Part shown: positions 18,781 to 27,058 of the stretch, piece by piece
How the letters are laid out: each line of letters opens with the position of its first letter
Position numbering within the stretch: position 1 is the stretch's first letter
From: Paenibacillus thermotolerans
GTDB taxonomy: Bacteria; Bacillota; Bacilli; Paenibacillales; YIM-B00363
Length of the DNA: 64,000 nucleotides
Direction of reading: 5' to 3'
Assembly: GCF_028745515.1 (NCBI RefSeq)
Contig: NZ_JAQZSG010000001.1
Location: 248,001 to 312,000 of the forward strand
Position numbers and translations under genes: made by a program
The notes under the pieces: generated by a model
What the model saw: the letters and a program-made list of their open reading frames with translations, nothing else
Database searches by the model: none
What the model was told of the DNA's origin: nothing

Positions 18781-20367
18781 ATGTTTGGAACGTGCTTAAG
18801 CGCTTGCGTTCATGGAATTGAAGGGGCGGTCATTCGCGTGGAGGTCGACCTGTCGAACGGGCTGCCGATGCTAACCATCGTAGGGCTGCCGGACAGCTCG
18901 ATCCGGGAAGCGGCGGAGCGTGTCCGTGCGGCAATGAAGAACAGCGGCTTCGAGTACCCGTTGAAGCGCATTACGGTCAACCTGTCACCCGCCGATCTGC
19001 GGAAGGAAGGATCTTCGTTCGATTTGGCGATTGCGGCGGGAATATTGATCACAAGCGGTCAAATGGACGAGAGCGTTGCCGACGGCGCGGCGCTGATCGG
19101 GGAGCTTGCGCTGGATGGGGAAATCCGGCCGGTTCCGGGTGTGCTCTCCATGGTGCATGCGGCAAAGACGGCGGGATTATCCCGCGTATTCGTTCCTTAC
19201 GCGAACGCGGAGGAGGCCGGGCTGATCGACGGCATAAGCGTAGTTCCGGTTTATCGATTGCGCGACTTAAGCAATCCTGAGGAAGCCGCTTATGCGGGGC
19301 GCGAACGGAATCCGCTTGTGAGCCGGCCATCCGTCGTTGCCGGCTTGCCCGCAGAAGAAGAAAATTACGCCGACATTCTCGGTCAGCAAGGCGCCAAGCG
19401 GGCGCTGACGATTGCCGCGGCCGGCATGCACAATATATTGCTGGTAGGTCCCCCCGGATCGGGCAAAACGATGCTCATCCGCAGGCTGCCCTCCATTATG
19501 CCGCCGCTCACCGACGAGGAAGCGCTCGAGGTCACTAAGGTATACAGCACGGCCGGTTTGCTTGCGGAACGCGGCACGCTCGTTCGCAAGCGACCGTTTC
19601 GCTCGCCGCACCACACCATATCGCCGAACGGTCTGGTCGGCGGCGGCGGCGTGCCGAAGCCCGGCGAAATTAGTCTGGCCCATCGCGGCGTGCTTTTTTT
19701 GGACGAGCTGCCCGAGTTTTCACGCAACGTGCTCGAGGTGCTCCGGCAGCCGCTGGAGGATGCACGGGTTACGATCTCGCGCGCTCGGACTACGCTAACT
19801 TTTCCGGCCTCTTTCGTGCTCGCCGCTTCGATGAATCCTTGCCCTTGCGGGTACTGGGGGCATGAGGACGAGCAGCATTCGTGCACTTGCAGCTTTCAGA
19901 GAATTTTGTATTACCGCTCGAAGCTGTCAGGACCGCTGCTCGATCGTATCGACCTCCACGTGGACGTTCCGCGCTTGAGCATTGCGGAGGCGTACCGCGA
20001 CCGAGCGGTGAAATCCGTCTCTTTGGATTCGGAAACGATGCGCGCTTCCGTGCTACAAGCGAGGGAACGCCAGAACGTGCGATATCGCGGGACAGCGATT
20101 CGGAGCAACGCGGATTTAACGGGGAGGCTGCTGCGCCTTTATTGTCCGCTGGATGCGGCAACGGCGTCGATGATGGCGGACGTTTGCGAGCGCATGGGGC
20201 TTAGCGCACGCGCACACGACCGCATCATTAAAATTGCGCGTACGATCGCGGATTTGGAAGGCAGCGAGGTGCTTGCGTTCGAGCACGTGGCCGAGGCGCT
20301 TCAGTACCGCGCGCTGGACCGGCAGTTCGCGGATAAGACGCAGGAGGCCGGACGCAGCCGCGCTTAG
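18781..20367 (+). CDS. comM: YifB/ComM-family Mg-chelatase-like AAA+ ATPase
   Basis: 528 residues. It has an N-terminal Lon-S5-like fold ('GLPMLTIVGLPDSSIREAAERVRAA'), Walker A GPPGSGKTM (about residue 225), Walker B 'GVLFLDELPEFSRNVLEVLRQPLED' and a Cys cluster (MNPCPCGYWG...CTCS). The C-terminal Mg-chelatase domain is 'DLEGSEVLAFEHVAEALQYR'. In transformable bacteria ComM is a branch-migration helicase for incoming DNA; in Firmicutes it is usually of unproven function. The start MFGTCLSACVHGIEG follows GGGGTG and matches the family; a longer frame upstream has no ribosome site. It is the only plus-strand gene in the left 45 kb. Confidence 0.92.
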   Translation: MFGTCLSACVHGIEGAVIRVEVDLSNGLPMLTIVGLPDSSIREAAERVRAAMKNSGFEYPLKRITVNLSPADLRKEGSSFDLAIAAGILITSGQMDESVADGAALIGELALDGEIRPVPGVLSMVHAAKTAGLSRVFVPYANAEEAGLIDGISVVPVYRLRDLSNPEEAAYAGRERNPLVSRPSVVAGLPAEEENYADILGQQGAKRALTIAAAGMHNILLVGPPGSGKTMLIRRLPSIMPPLTDEEALEVTKVYSTAGLLAERGTLVRKRPFRSPHHTISPNGLVGGGGVPKPGEISLAHRGVLFLDELPEFSRNVLEVLRQPLEDARVTISRARTTLTFPASFVLAASMNPCPCGYWGHEDEQHSCTCSFQRILYYRSKLSGPLLDRIDLHVDVPRLSIAEAYRDRAVKSVSLDSETMRASVLQARERQNVRYRGTAIRSNADLTGRLLRLYCPLDAATASMMADVCERMGLSARAHDRIIKIARTIADLEGSEVLAFEHVAEALQYRALDRQFADKTQEAGRSRA

Positions 20368-20395
20368 CGGGATGCGCCCGGCCCTCTGCGTCTTT
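20337..20395 (+). terminator. Long inverted repeat at the end of comM, probable terminator
   Basis: GACGCAGGAGGCCGG (20337-20351) pairs with CCGGCCCTCTGCGTC (20378-20392) with one mismatch, followed by TTT. The left arm lies in the last comM codons. The T-run is short, so termination is likely but not certain. Confidence 0.5.
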
Positions 20396-20423
20396 CAACG
20401 AGGCGGGCTTCTCCTTTTCGCAG

Positions 20424-20801
20424 ACGGAACTTTGTTCCGTTGCCTCCTCCACGCCGCATGACCGACCGCCTCGAACGGAACTTTATTCCGCTGCAGCACC
20501 GTATACCGCCAAACTAGCTGCTTCCAACGGAACTTTGTTACGTTGCACTCTGGCGCAACGCATGATCGACCGCCTCGAACGGAACTTTATTCCGCTGCAG
20601 CACTGCACACCGCCAAACTAGCTAGTTCGAACGGAGCTTTGTTCCGTTGCACTCCTCCGCGCCGCATGACCGACCACCTCGAACGGAACTTTATTCCGCC
20701 GCAGCACTGCACACCGCCAAACTAGCTAGTTCGAACGGAACTTTGTTCCGTTGCACCGACCGCGTAGGCGGTTTCCTGCTCTGCTACGGAATTTTGTTCC
20801 T
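20424..20801 (+). repeat. Tandem 52-bp palindromic repeats, family A (8 units)
   Basis: The core AACGGAACTTTGTTCCGTT (8-bp stem, 3-base loop) alternates with a related core with stem CGGAA/TTCCG and loop CTTTA. ACGG positions are 20424, 20475, 20527, 20579, 20631, 20683, 20735 and 20786, so spacing is 51-52 bp, with a two-unit superperiod near 104 bp. Sequence between cores is also repeated (GCCGCATGACCGACCGCCTC; CACCGCCAAACTAGCTAG). It lies between the convergent ends of comM and yraN. No credible gene is present. The same family occurs inverted at 37168-37330. Confidence 0.95.
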
Positions 20802-20826
20802 CTTCAAGGTCCAGCCAGTCTAAAAA

Positions 20827-21722
20827 GGGAGTTTCCCTCACTAATCAACCTCAAACCGTATTCGAGACCTCCAACAAATGGAGTTACTCCCACTACTCAC
20901 GCCAAAACTGCGGCATAGACCGCCAACAAATGGAGTTACTCCCACTACTCACGCCGAAAGTGCGGCATAGACCGCCAACAACTGGACTTACTCCCAGTAC
21001 TTACGCCGAAACTGCGGCATAGACCGTCCACAAATGGAGTAACTCCCACTAATCACGCCGAAATTGCGGCATAGTCCGCCAACAAATGGAGTTACTCCCA
21101 CTACTCACGCCGAAATTGCGGCATAGACCGCCAATAAGTGGAGTAACTCCCACTATTCACGCCAAAACTGAGGCATAGACCGCCAACAAATGGAATTACT
21201 CCCATTACTTACGCCGAAACTGCGGCATAGACCGTCCACAAATGGAGTTACTCCCACTACTCACGCCAAAACCGCGGCATAGACCTCCAACAAATGGAGT
21301 TACTCCCATTACTCACGCCGAAACTGCGGCATAGACCGTCCACAACTGGAGTTACTCCCACTACTCACGCCAAAACCGCGGCATAGACCTCCAACAACTG
21401 GAGTTACTTCCATTACTCACGCCGAAACTGCGGCATAGACCGTCCACAACTGGAGTTACTCCCACTACTCACGCCAAAACCGAGGCATAGACCGCCAACA
21501 AATGGAGTTACTCCCACTACTCACGCCAAAACCGCGGCATAGACCTCCAACAAATGGAGTTACTTCCATTACTCACGCCGAAACTGCGGCATAGACCGTC
21601 CACAAATGGAGTTACTCCCACTACTCACGCCAAAACCGCGGCATAGACCTCCAACAAATGGAGTTACTCCCATTACTCACGTCAAAACTGCGGCATAAAC
21701 CGCCAACAAGTGGAGCTGGCAG
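20827..21722 (+). repeat. Tandem 52-bp palindromic repeats, family B (about 17 units)
   Basis: The core GGAGTTACTCC (or GGAGTAACTCC) starts at 20880 and recurs every 52 bp without a single indel to 21660, with a truncated unit at 21712 and a diverged first unit (GGGAGTTTCCC) at 20827. The inter-core part reads CACTACTCACGCC then AAACTGCGGCATAGACCG. From about 21190 two unit types alternate (GAAACTGCGG...CCGTCCACAA and AAAACCGCGG...CCTCCAACAA), giving a 104-bp superrepeat that looks like recent expansion. 52 is not a multiple of three, so a repeated peptide is excluded. It ends just before the yraN stop. Confidence 0.97.
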
Positions 21723-21729
21723 TGTAGAG

Positions 21730-22110
21730 CTACAAAGCATCCTCAACATGCCGAATGCTGACTCTCTCATCCCGCGAAAAACGAACGGCAATCACGTCAA
21801 ACCGAACCGGTCTCGCAGAAAAGCCGTTCATCGTTATGTATAGCTCGGCGAGCCGGCGAAGCTTCTGCTGCTTGCGGGCATCGACCGATTCCTCCGGAGA
21901 GCCGAAGCCGTAATCGGCAGAAGCCGTACGGGAACGCACCTCAACGAAGACGAGCATCCCTTCCAGCTGAGCGATAATATCGAGCTCACCGAGCTTGCAC
22001 CGCCAGTTCGTATGCAATATTTCGTAACCGTTCGCCAGCAAATGCTTCAGCGCATGCTTCTCTCCTTCGTCCCCCGTCTGTTTGCGACTCATGCGAATTC
22101 GCTCCGTCAT
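21730..22110 (-). CDS. yraN: YraN-family (UPF0102) endonuclease-like protein
   Basis: 126 residues. The restriction-endonuclease-like core is visible as 'GEKHALKHLLANGYEIL', 'GELDIIAQLEGMLVFVEVRSR' (the D-(x)n-E-x-K-type motif, here EVR) and 'DARKQQKLRRLAELYI'. It is a putative DNA-processing nuclease of unknown substrate. The start is ATG after GAGGAG. It follows the FlhB-like gene by four bases, so it is probably co-transcribed with ylqG-ylqH. Its 3' end abuts the family B repeat array. Confidence 0.9.
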   Translation of the reverse strand: MTERIRMSRKQTGDEGEKHALKHLLANGYEILHTNWRCKLGELDIIAQLEGMLVFVEVRSRTASADYGFGSPEESVDARKQQKLRRLAELYITMNGFSARPVRFDVIAVRFSRDERVSIRHVEDAL

Positions 22111-22114
22111 CGCT

Positions 22115-22411
22115 TCACTCCTCGCTCGGCAGGTCCGACATTTGCCGGTCGGCGCGGTAGACGAAGCTCATGATCTCAGCGACCAGCTTGTACAGCTCCG
22201 GCGGGATCTCCTGCTCAATATCGAGCTGGGACAGCACCTCCACCAGCGACGCATCCTCCTGCACCGGCACGCCGTGCTCCTTCGCCGTAGTCATAATCCG
22301 CTCGGCGACGGCGCCTTTACCCTTGGCTACAATGACCGGAGCGGCGTTCGTTTCAGGCGTATAGGAGAGCGCAACGGCCTTTCTCGGCTTTTGTGTCTCG
22401 CCCGTTGTCAT
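22115..22411 (-). CDS. ylqH: FlhB C-terminal-domain-like protein (YlqH)
   Basis: 98 residues homologous to the cytoplasmic FlhB-CC/YscU fragment: 'AVALSYTPETNAAPVIVAKGKGAVAERI', 'AKEHGVPVQEDASLVEVL' and 'EIPPELYKLVAEIMSFVYR'. It begins just where the FlhB autocleavage motif NPTH would be and carries KPRK there, with no membrane domain. It behaves as a free FlhB tail. It overlaps the FliK-like ylqG by four bases (ATGA). In B. subtilis ylqG-ylqH lie at the same place between rnhB and sucC. The function is unknown. Confidence 0.88.
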   Translation of the reverse strand: MTTGETQKPRKAVALSYTPETNAAPVIVAKGKGAVAERIMTTAKEHGVPVQEDASLVEVLSQLDIEQEIPPELYKLVAEIMSFVYRADRQMSDLPSEE

Positions 22412-24351
22412 ACGCGCACATCAACCCCCTTATACGCTGAGCCGCCGAATAAAACAGGCACACCGGCCGCCGTACGACGAAATCCCGCAGTACCGCCGCC
22501 AGCCTGCGACTCGGGTTCCGGTATGGGGGACGTTCGAGCGGCGGAAAGCCGATAACCGATGCTCTCCAGCGCCGCCTCGATCGCCGCTTTGTTTTCCTCA
22601 AGCCATGGCATGGAGTCGAGCTTATCGTTAAAAACGTGAAGCGAAACAAGCTTGTTCGTCACTTGTACATCGATGCGCGTTTCCCCGATCCGGGCAAGCC
22701 GCAGATCGAACCATAGACGGCAATTGTCCGCATCCCACTCCCCGCGTCTGCCTTTGCGCGTTTGGATATGCACCGACGCATTGCCGCCCGAACCGTCCTC
22801 AGGCGTTCCGAACGGAACAAACATCGTAGCAAACACGAAAGGGTTGCCTCTCTCCGTACTAAGCAGCAGCTGCTGGCCTGTAATCCACTGAACCGCTTGC
22901 TGTGCGGCTTCCCTTAGCGCCTGCGGCACATCGTCGGCGCCTTGAAGCTGCAGAAGCGTCGCCTTGAGCGACTCCGCCCAGCTTGGAGCCGGGCGTTCGG
23001 AAGCCGCTTCCGCATCTTGTGCCGGCCCTAGCGCGCCGATTCCGGTTAATGAAGCTTCCCGCCCCGCATCGATCGTTCGCATAGCTTTATGCTGCGTTAT
23101 TCCGTCATCGGAAGCGGTGCGGTGCGATCCACCTTCTGCTGCGGGCGATGTCCGAAATGGCAGCGGATGAGGCTCCTCCCCCGTCTGCCGCACCGCCGTA
23201 CCTCTCGCGGCTTCTGACCGGATCGATGTGGACGCGTCCGAATGCACTGGTTGCGCAGGCTGCACTGATTGCGCCGAATTCGCAGCATTCGCTGCCGCAC
23301 CTTGCACAGGCGCCTCCGGCCGTACGAAATGCGCTTCGCGCAACCCTGACGCAGTTGTCCCTGCAGACGGCCCGACTGTCGCCGAAGAAGGCTTCGAAGC
23401 CATCTTTTCCAGATCGACGCCGAGCCATTGCAGCAACGCCAGTAAGGGCGGCTTCGCAGCCGCAACGGCGGAACCGCCCGGTTTTTGCGCCCCCAAAGCC
23501 GCCTGCTCGTTCGCCGTTCCTCCAGGCAGCGGAGTCACTCCGCCACGTTCCTCTACCGCGATGGATGCAGCCGAAACCGAGGAAGCAGACGCCGCTGCAG
23601 CCTGCAACGGCTTGCCGCCTGTTTCCGGATCTTGCCTCAACAACGCGCTTACAATAGCATCCTTATTCCCAAGAACGGATAGTGTCTGCGAAGCCAGCTG
23701 CTGCGACACCCCGCTCCTGCCGCCGCTGCTTTCGTCCGAAGAATACGCCGAAACAAACGCGCGCGCCTCCTCCGCCACCCGGTTCAGCAGCTCGCTCGGT
23801 CCGTCCCCAAACATCGCGGCCCGAAGCGCGCTGACCGTGACAGGAGTCAGCGGCAGCCCGCGCTTTGCGGCGACGGCTGCCGCCTTCACGGCCGCTTCGT
23901 CCCCTTCGACGGACGCTGCCGGAAAAGCCCCCGCTCCCTGTACGGCAGCAGACGCCTCCTTTGCAAGCTCTTTAGACAAAACAACTCCGTCTTGATGAAA
24001 CCCTTTCACGACTGCGCGATTTAGCGGCGAATCCTTAAGCCCGACCGACTTCAGCACTTCCGGGATCGACTCGGGAGCAATATCCGCAGAGGAGGAAGCG
24101 AGCGGCTTCAGTACGACCGTCCCGTTCGCCGTTTCCGGCTGAACCTGCAGCAGCGTGGACTGCCCTTGCGCCAGCGGCGTCTCCAGCCGCGCGCGTACCG
24201 TCGTCCCCAAAATGTTCACCAAACCTTCCGACTCGGTCAACATCTGCATCAGCACGCCGCGAACGACCTGTCCGGCCTTCAGCTCCACTAGCTTCTTGTC
24301 AGCAGGCTGCTGCGCGCCGAGCAATGCGCGGACGATATTCCCGACGTCCAT
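22408..24351 (-). CDS. ylqG: FliK-like protein YlqG (hook-length control-like C-terminus)
   Basis: 647 residues. There is a globular N-terminus ('VELKAGQVVRGVLMQMLTESEGLVNILG') and a very long Ala/Ser/Gly-rich linker (about 240-480). The C-terminal domain has 'CRLWFDLRLARIGETRIDVQ', 'VSLHVFNDKLDSMPWLEENKAAIEAALESIGY', which follows the pattern of the FliK C-terminal domain. FliK contacts the FlhB tail, and here the next gene encodes just such a tail. AGGAGG precedes the ATG at 24351; the 12-codon upstream extension has no site. The actual role is unknown. Confidence 0.72.
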   Translation of the reverse strand: MDVGNIVRALLGAQQPADKKLVELKAGQVVRGVLMQMLTESEGLVNILGTTVRARLETPLAQGQSTLLQVQPETANGTVVLKPLASSSADIAPESIPEVLKSVGLKDSPLNRAVVKGFHQDGVVLSKELAKEASAAVQGAGAFPAASVEGDEAAVKAAAVAAKRGLPLTPVTVSALRAAMFGDGPSELLNRVAEEARAFVSAYSSDESSGGRSGVSQQLASQTLSVLGNKDAIVSALLRQDPETGGKPLQAAAASASSVSAASIAVEERGGVTPLPGGTANEQAALGAQKPGGSAVAAAKPPLLALLQWLGVDLEKMASKPSSATVGPSAGTTASGLREAHFVRPEAPVQGAAANAANSAQSVQPAQPVHSDASTSIRSEAARGTAVRQTGEEPHPLPFRTSPAAEGGSHRTASDDGITQHKAMRTIDAGREASLTGIGALGPAQDAEAASERPAPSWAESLKATLLQLQGADDVPQALREAAQQAVQWITGQQLLLSTERGNPFVFATMFVPFGTPEDGSGGNASVHIQTRKGRRGEWDADNCRLWFDLRLARIGETRIDVQVTNKLVSLHVFNDKLDSMPWLEENKAAIEAALESIGYRLSAARTSPIPEPESQAGGGTAGFRRTAAGVPVLFGGSAYKGVDVRV

Positions 24352-24384
24352 TCCGGTCCTCCTCCTTCCCATAACCTTATTTAC

Positions 24385-24550
24385 CATTTATATCGGCAGG
24401 AGCGGCCGATTTTTGCACCGTTATATCGGCGAGATCGGTCGATTTTTGCATCGTTATATCGGCGAGAGCGCCCGTTTTTGCACCGCATAACCGGCAAGAG
24501 CGTCCCTTTTATGCACCTTTATATCGGCTTAAGCATCCCATTTTTGTACC
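24385..24550 (-). repeat. Five ~33-bp tandem repeats between rnhB and ylqG (family C)
   Basis: Units beginning TTATATCGGC recur at spacings of 33, 33, 32 and 33 bp, each containing a T-run then GCACC or GCATC. The first unit has an ATCGGC/GCCGAT inverted repeat around seven bases; later units degrade it. The array fills most of the 205-bp space in an otherwise tight operon, so it would be transcribed in the ylqG 5' region. Read on plus the first units give an 11-residue repeat, but the 32-bp unit breaks the frame. Confidence 0.9.
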
Positions 24551-24556
24551 GGCCGC

Positions 24557-25168
24557 TTAAAAAAGCTCCATCTGCTCCGCAAACAATTTGCCGAGAAACG
24601 ATTTCCGGTGCAGCGGAGACGGTCCGAACTGAAGCAGCCGTTCCCTGTGCGTCTTCGTGGCGTAGCCCTTATGTATGCCGATTCCGTATTCCGGGTATTC
24701 CAAATCCCACTGCTCCGCACATAGGCGGTCGCGGGTCACCTTCGCAACAATCGATGCCGCCGCGATCGACTGGGACAAAGCGTCCCCATGTATAACGGCC
24801 AGCTGCGGGAGCGCAACATCGACCTTCTCCGCATCGACCAGCAAGTAATCGGCAGACGGCTCAAGCCCTTCCACCGCCAGCTTCATTGCCAATCGCGAAG
24901 CCTGCTTAATGTTGATCCGGTCGATCGTCTCCGCATCCACACGCCCGACGGCGACGGCGGCCGCTTCCCCCATAATGATGTCGTACAGCTCCTCGCGCCG
25001 TTTTTCCGAGAGCTTCTTGGAATCGTCCACACCGTCAATGACAAGCCCTTTAGGCAAAATGACCGCCGCAGCCACCACATCCCCGAACAAGCAGCCGCGC
25101 CCCACCTCGTCCACTCCGGCAATCCGCGCGTATCCTTCGCTCCATATGTTCATCTCGTATGTATTCAT
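24557..25168 (-). CDS. rnhB: Ribonuclease HII
   Basis: 203 residues. The catalytic signature 'AGVDEVGRGCLFGDVVAAAVIL' contains the first Asp-Glu. Further acidic residues lie in 'VDAEKVDVALPQLAVIHGDALS', followed by 'IAAASIVAKVTRDRLC' and 'HKGYATKTHRERL'. It removes RNA from RNA-DNA hybrids and misincorporated ribonucleotides. The start is ATG at 25168, with GGGAGG eleven bases upstream. Its own promoter and a terminator upstream set it at the head of an rnhB-ylqG-ylqH-yraN transcript. Confidence 0.95.
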   Translation of the reverse strand: MNTYEMNIWSEGYARIAGVDEVGRGCLFGDVVAAAVILPKGLVIDGVDDSKKLSEKRREELYDIIMGEAAAVAVGRVDAETIDRINIKQASRLAMKLAVEGLEPSADYLLVDAEKVDVALPQLAVIHGDALSQSIAAASIVAKVTRDRLCAEQWDLEYPEYGIGIHKGYATKTHRERLLQFGPSPLHRKSFLGKLFAEQMELF

Positions 25169-25197
25169 GCGTACACAAGCCTCCCAACCTACCCGAC

Positions 25198-25226
25198 ATT
25201 GTAGCACGGAAACCGACACCTGACAT
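25198..25226 (-). promoter_or_regulatory. Sigma-A-type promoter of rnhB
   Basis: Minus-strand ATGTCA (25221-25226), 17-base spacer, TGC-extended TACAAT (25198-25203), about 30 bases before the rnhB start. Confidence 0.6.
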
Positions 25227-25277
25227 CAAATTTGGAAAAATGTTTCCAGTACGCAGCGGCAAAAGCGAATCAAACAC

Positions 25278-25320
25278 AAAAAATCCCCGACTGACGGACC
25301 ATACGATCCGCAATCGGGGA
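25278..25320 (-). terminator. Rho-independent terminator after the MBL-fold gene
   Basis: On the minus strand TCCCCGA (from 25320) pairs with TCGGGGA (to 25284) around an inner stem, followed by six T (25278-25283). Confidence 0.85.
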
Positions 25321-25331
25321 CGATAAAGCCT

Positions 25332-26159
25332 CTATTTCGCCTCGTCTATTCCCAGCTCCCGCCGGAGCAGACGAAGGTTGTCCTCGTGCGCCATTTTCAT
25401 GCCTTTCGGGAATGCATACGCTTCGAGCCCCGCGAAAGTGTCCGACTCCCGCCCTTCCGCAACGGCTTTCCTCGTTTCTTTTATGTAATCCAAACTTTTT
25501 TTGCACCGAAACAATATTTCATCGGCAGACGACGTCGCCATCCCGTGTCCCGGAATCATCACGCCAACCGAGTGCTTTTCGAGAATGGCCGGCACCTTCG
25601 CCATCGTTTCCTCATATGCGGCGCTTCCGTCGTATATGAACGGGAATTCGATATCCGATAAATAGTCGCCCGCGATCCATACGCCCTCAGGCTCGACAAT
25701 CGCAAAGATGCCGTCGTCGCTATGTCCGGGAGCCAAATAAAACGTCAACGTCGTATCCCCGACCGTCAATTGCTGGCCGTCCCGTTCCACCGTTACATCG
25801 ATGCGCGGAAACACGATTGGATACTGCCGCACGGCGTAATATTTATCGTCGAACGTACGAATTTGCTCCAGAATCGATTCCGGATCCGAGCGCTCGGCCA
25901 GTGCCCGCGAGCCGATCGTCACCGCGTCCGGGAACGCCCCGTAACCGAGGATGTGGTCCCAATCGGAGTGGGTAAACAGCAAATAAAGCGGCCGGTCGCC
26001 GCGAATAAAAGACACGTACCCCCGAATGTGCTCCACTTCTTGCGGCAGCCATGTCGGGTCGACGAGCAGTACGAGATCCTTCGTCTGGACTACCGTCGAT
26101 GTTGTCGCAAACAAAGCGCTTTGAAACACCGTATAATGGTTATCTTTCCGTTGAATCAT
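25332..26159 (-). CDS. MBL-fold metallo-hydrolase
   Basis: 275 residues with metallo-beta-lactamase motifs: 'LFTHSDWDHILGY' (HxxxDH; Ser replaces the first His of HxHxDH), 'YLAPGHSDDGIFAI', 'VWIAGDYLSDIEFPF' and 'MIPGHGM'. The substrate cannot be named from sequence. It starts a few bases after rbgA. A TTG at 26183 overlaps the rbgA stop, but GGGGAG precedes the ATG at 26159, so that is used. It interrupts the rbgA-rnhB adjacency seen in B. subtilis, so it looks like a lineage insertion. Confidence 0.85.
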   Translation of the reverse strand: MIQRKDNHYTVFQSALFATTSTVVQTKDLVLLVDPTWLPQEVEHIRGYVSFIRGDRPLYLLFTHSDWDHILGYGAFPDAVTIGSRALAERSDPESILEQIRTFDDKYYAVRQYPIVFPRIDVTVERDGQQLTVGDTTLTFYLAPGHSDDGIFAIVEPEGVWIAGDYLSDIEFPFIYDGSAAYEETMAKVPAILEKHSVGVMIPGHGMATSSADEILFRCKKSLDYIKETRKAVAEGRESDTFAGLEAYAFPKGMKMAHEDNLRLLRRELGIDEAK

Positions 26160-26179
26160 TTCTGACGCCGCTCCCCGAA

Positions 26180-27040
26180 TCAAGGTATATCCATCGAAAT
26201 TCGTCCCAATCTTCCCGTACGCAAATCGCGCAGCAGAACTTCGGACGCTTTCGTCAGGTCGATTTTGCCGCCGCTCACGACGCAGCCGCGTCTGCGGCCG
26301 ACCGCTTCCATCAGCTCGACGACCTCTTGCGGATTTTCCATGTCATCAGGCAGTTCGTCAATATCGTAGCGCTCCGAAAAGACAGCCGGATAATGCCGCA
26401 GCAGATGCTTCACCAAATAAAACGCAACATCCTCGGAATGCAATATTTCATCCCGAATCGCTCCCGTTGCCGCCAGGCGCAGTCCGACCTTCTCGTCCTC
26501 GAACTTCGGCCATAAAATGCCGGGCGTATCGAGCAGATCAAGCTCATTGCCGACCTTAATCCATTGCTGTCCCTTCGTTACGCCGGGGCGGTCGCCGGTT
26601 GCCGCTATGCTTCTGCCGGCCAGCCGATTGATTAACGTCGATTTCCCTACGTTCGGAATGCCGACGATCAAGGAACGAATTGCGCGCGGCGCCATGCCTT
26701 TGCGCGCCCACGTTTCGAACATCGGCGCCACAAGAGAGCGGCAGCGCGGCAATATCCCGTTCACTCCGGTTCCGCTCGCCGCATCGATCGGGAGCACGCT
26801 TACGCCGTCGTCGTCCAATATTTTCACCCATCGCTCGGTTACGGCCGGGTCGGCGAGATCGATCTTGTTCAGCAGCACGAGCCTCGGCTTGCCGCCGAGA
26901 ATGTCCTCCACCATCGGATTGCGGCTGGAGATCGGCAGCCTGGCGTCGAGCAGCTCGATCGCAACGTCGATCAGCTTTAATTTTTCTTCGATTTGCCGGC
27001 GGGCACGCGTCATGTGCCCGGGGAACCATTGTATGGTCAT
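26180..27040 (-). CDS. rbgA: Ribosome biogenesis GTPase RbgA (YlqF)
   Basis: 286 residues. This is a circularly permuted GTPase: the G4 motif LNKIDL (about 60) comes before the P-loop GIPNVGKST (about 125) and the G3 DTPG (about 170). A C-terminal helical domain follows. '[18 protein letters not shown]' is the family N-terminus. It is needed late in 50S subunit assembly. It lies 18 bases after lepB in the conserved rplS-lepB-rbgA-rnhB order. Confidence 0.97.
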   Translation of the reverse strand: MTIQWFPGHMTRARRQIEEKLKLIDVAIELLDARLPISSRNPMVEDILGGKPRLVLLNKIDLADPAVTERWVKILDDDGVSVLPIDAASGTGVNGILPRCRSLVAPMFETWARKGMAPRAIRSLIVGIPNVGKSTLINRLAGRSIAATGDRPGVTKGQQWIKVGNELDLLDTPGILWPKFEDEKVGLRLAATGAIRDEILHSEDVAFYLVKHLLRHYPAVFSERYDIDELPDDMENPQEVVELMEAVGRRRGCVVSGGKIDLTKASEVLLRDLRTGRLGRISMDIP

Positions 27041-27058
27041 TGTGCCCGATAGCCTCTC

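Noticed and set aside
20827-21722. CRISPR array
   Set aside because: Units are directly tandem and near-identical over all 52 bases, with no unique spacers, and no cas gene is present.
20543-21843. Small repeated-peptide genes within the repeat arrays
   Set aside because: The unit length of 52 is not divisible by three, frames break, and no ribosome sites precede them.
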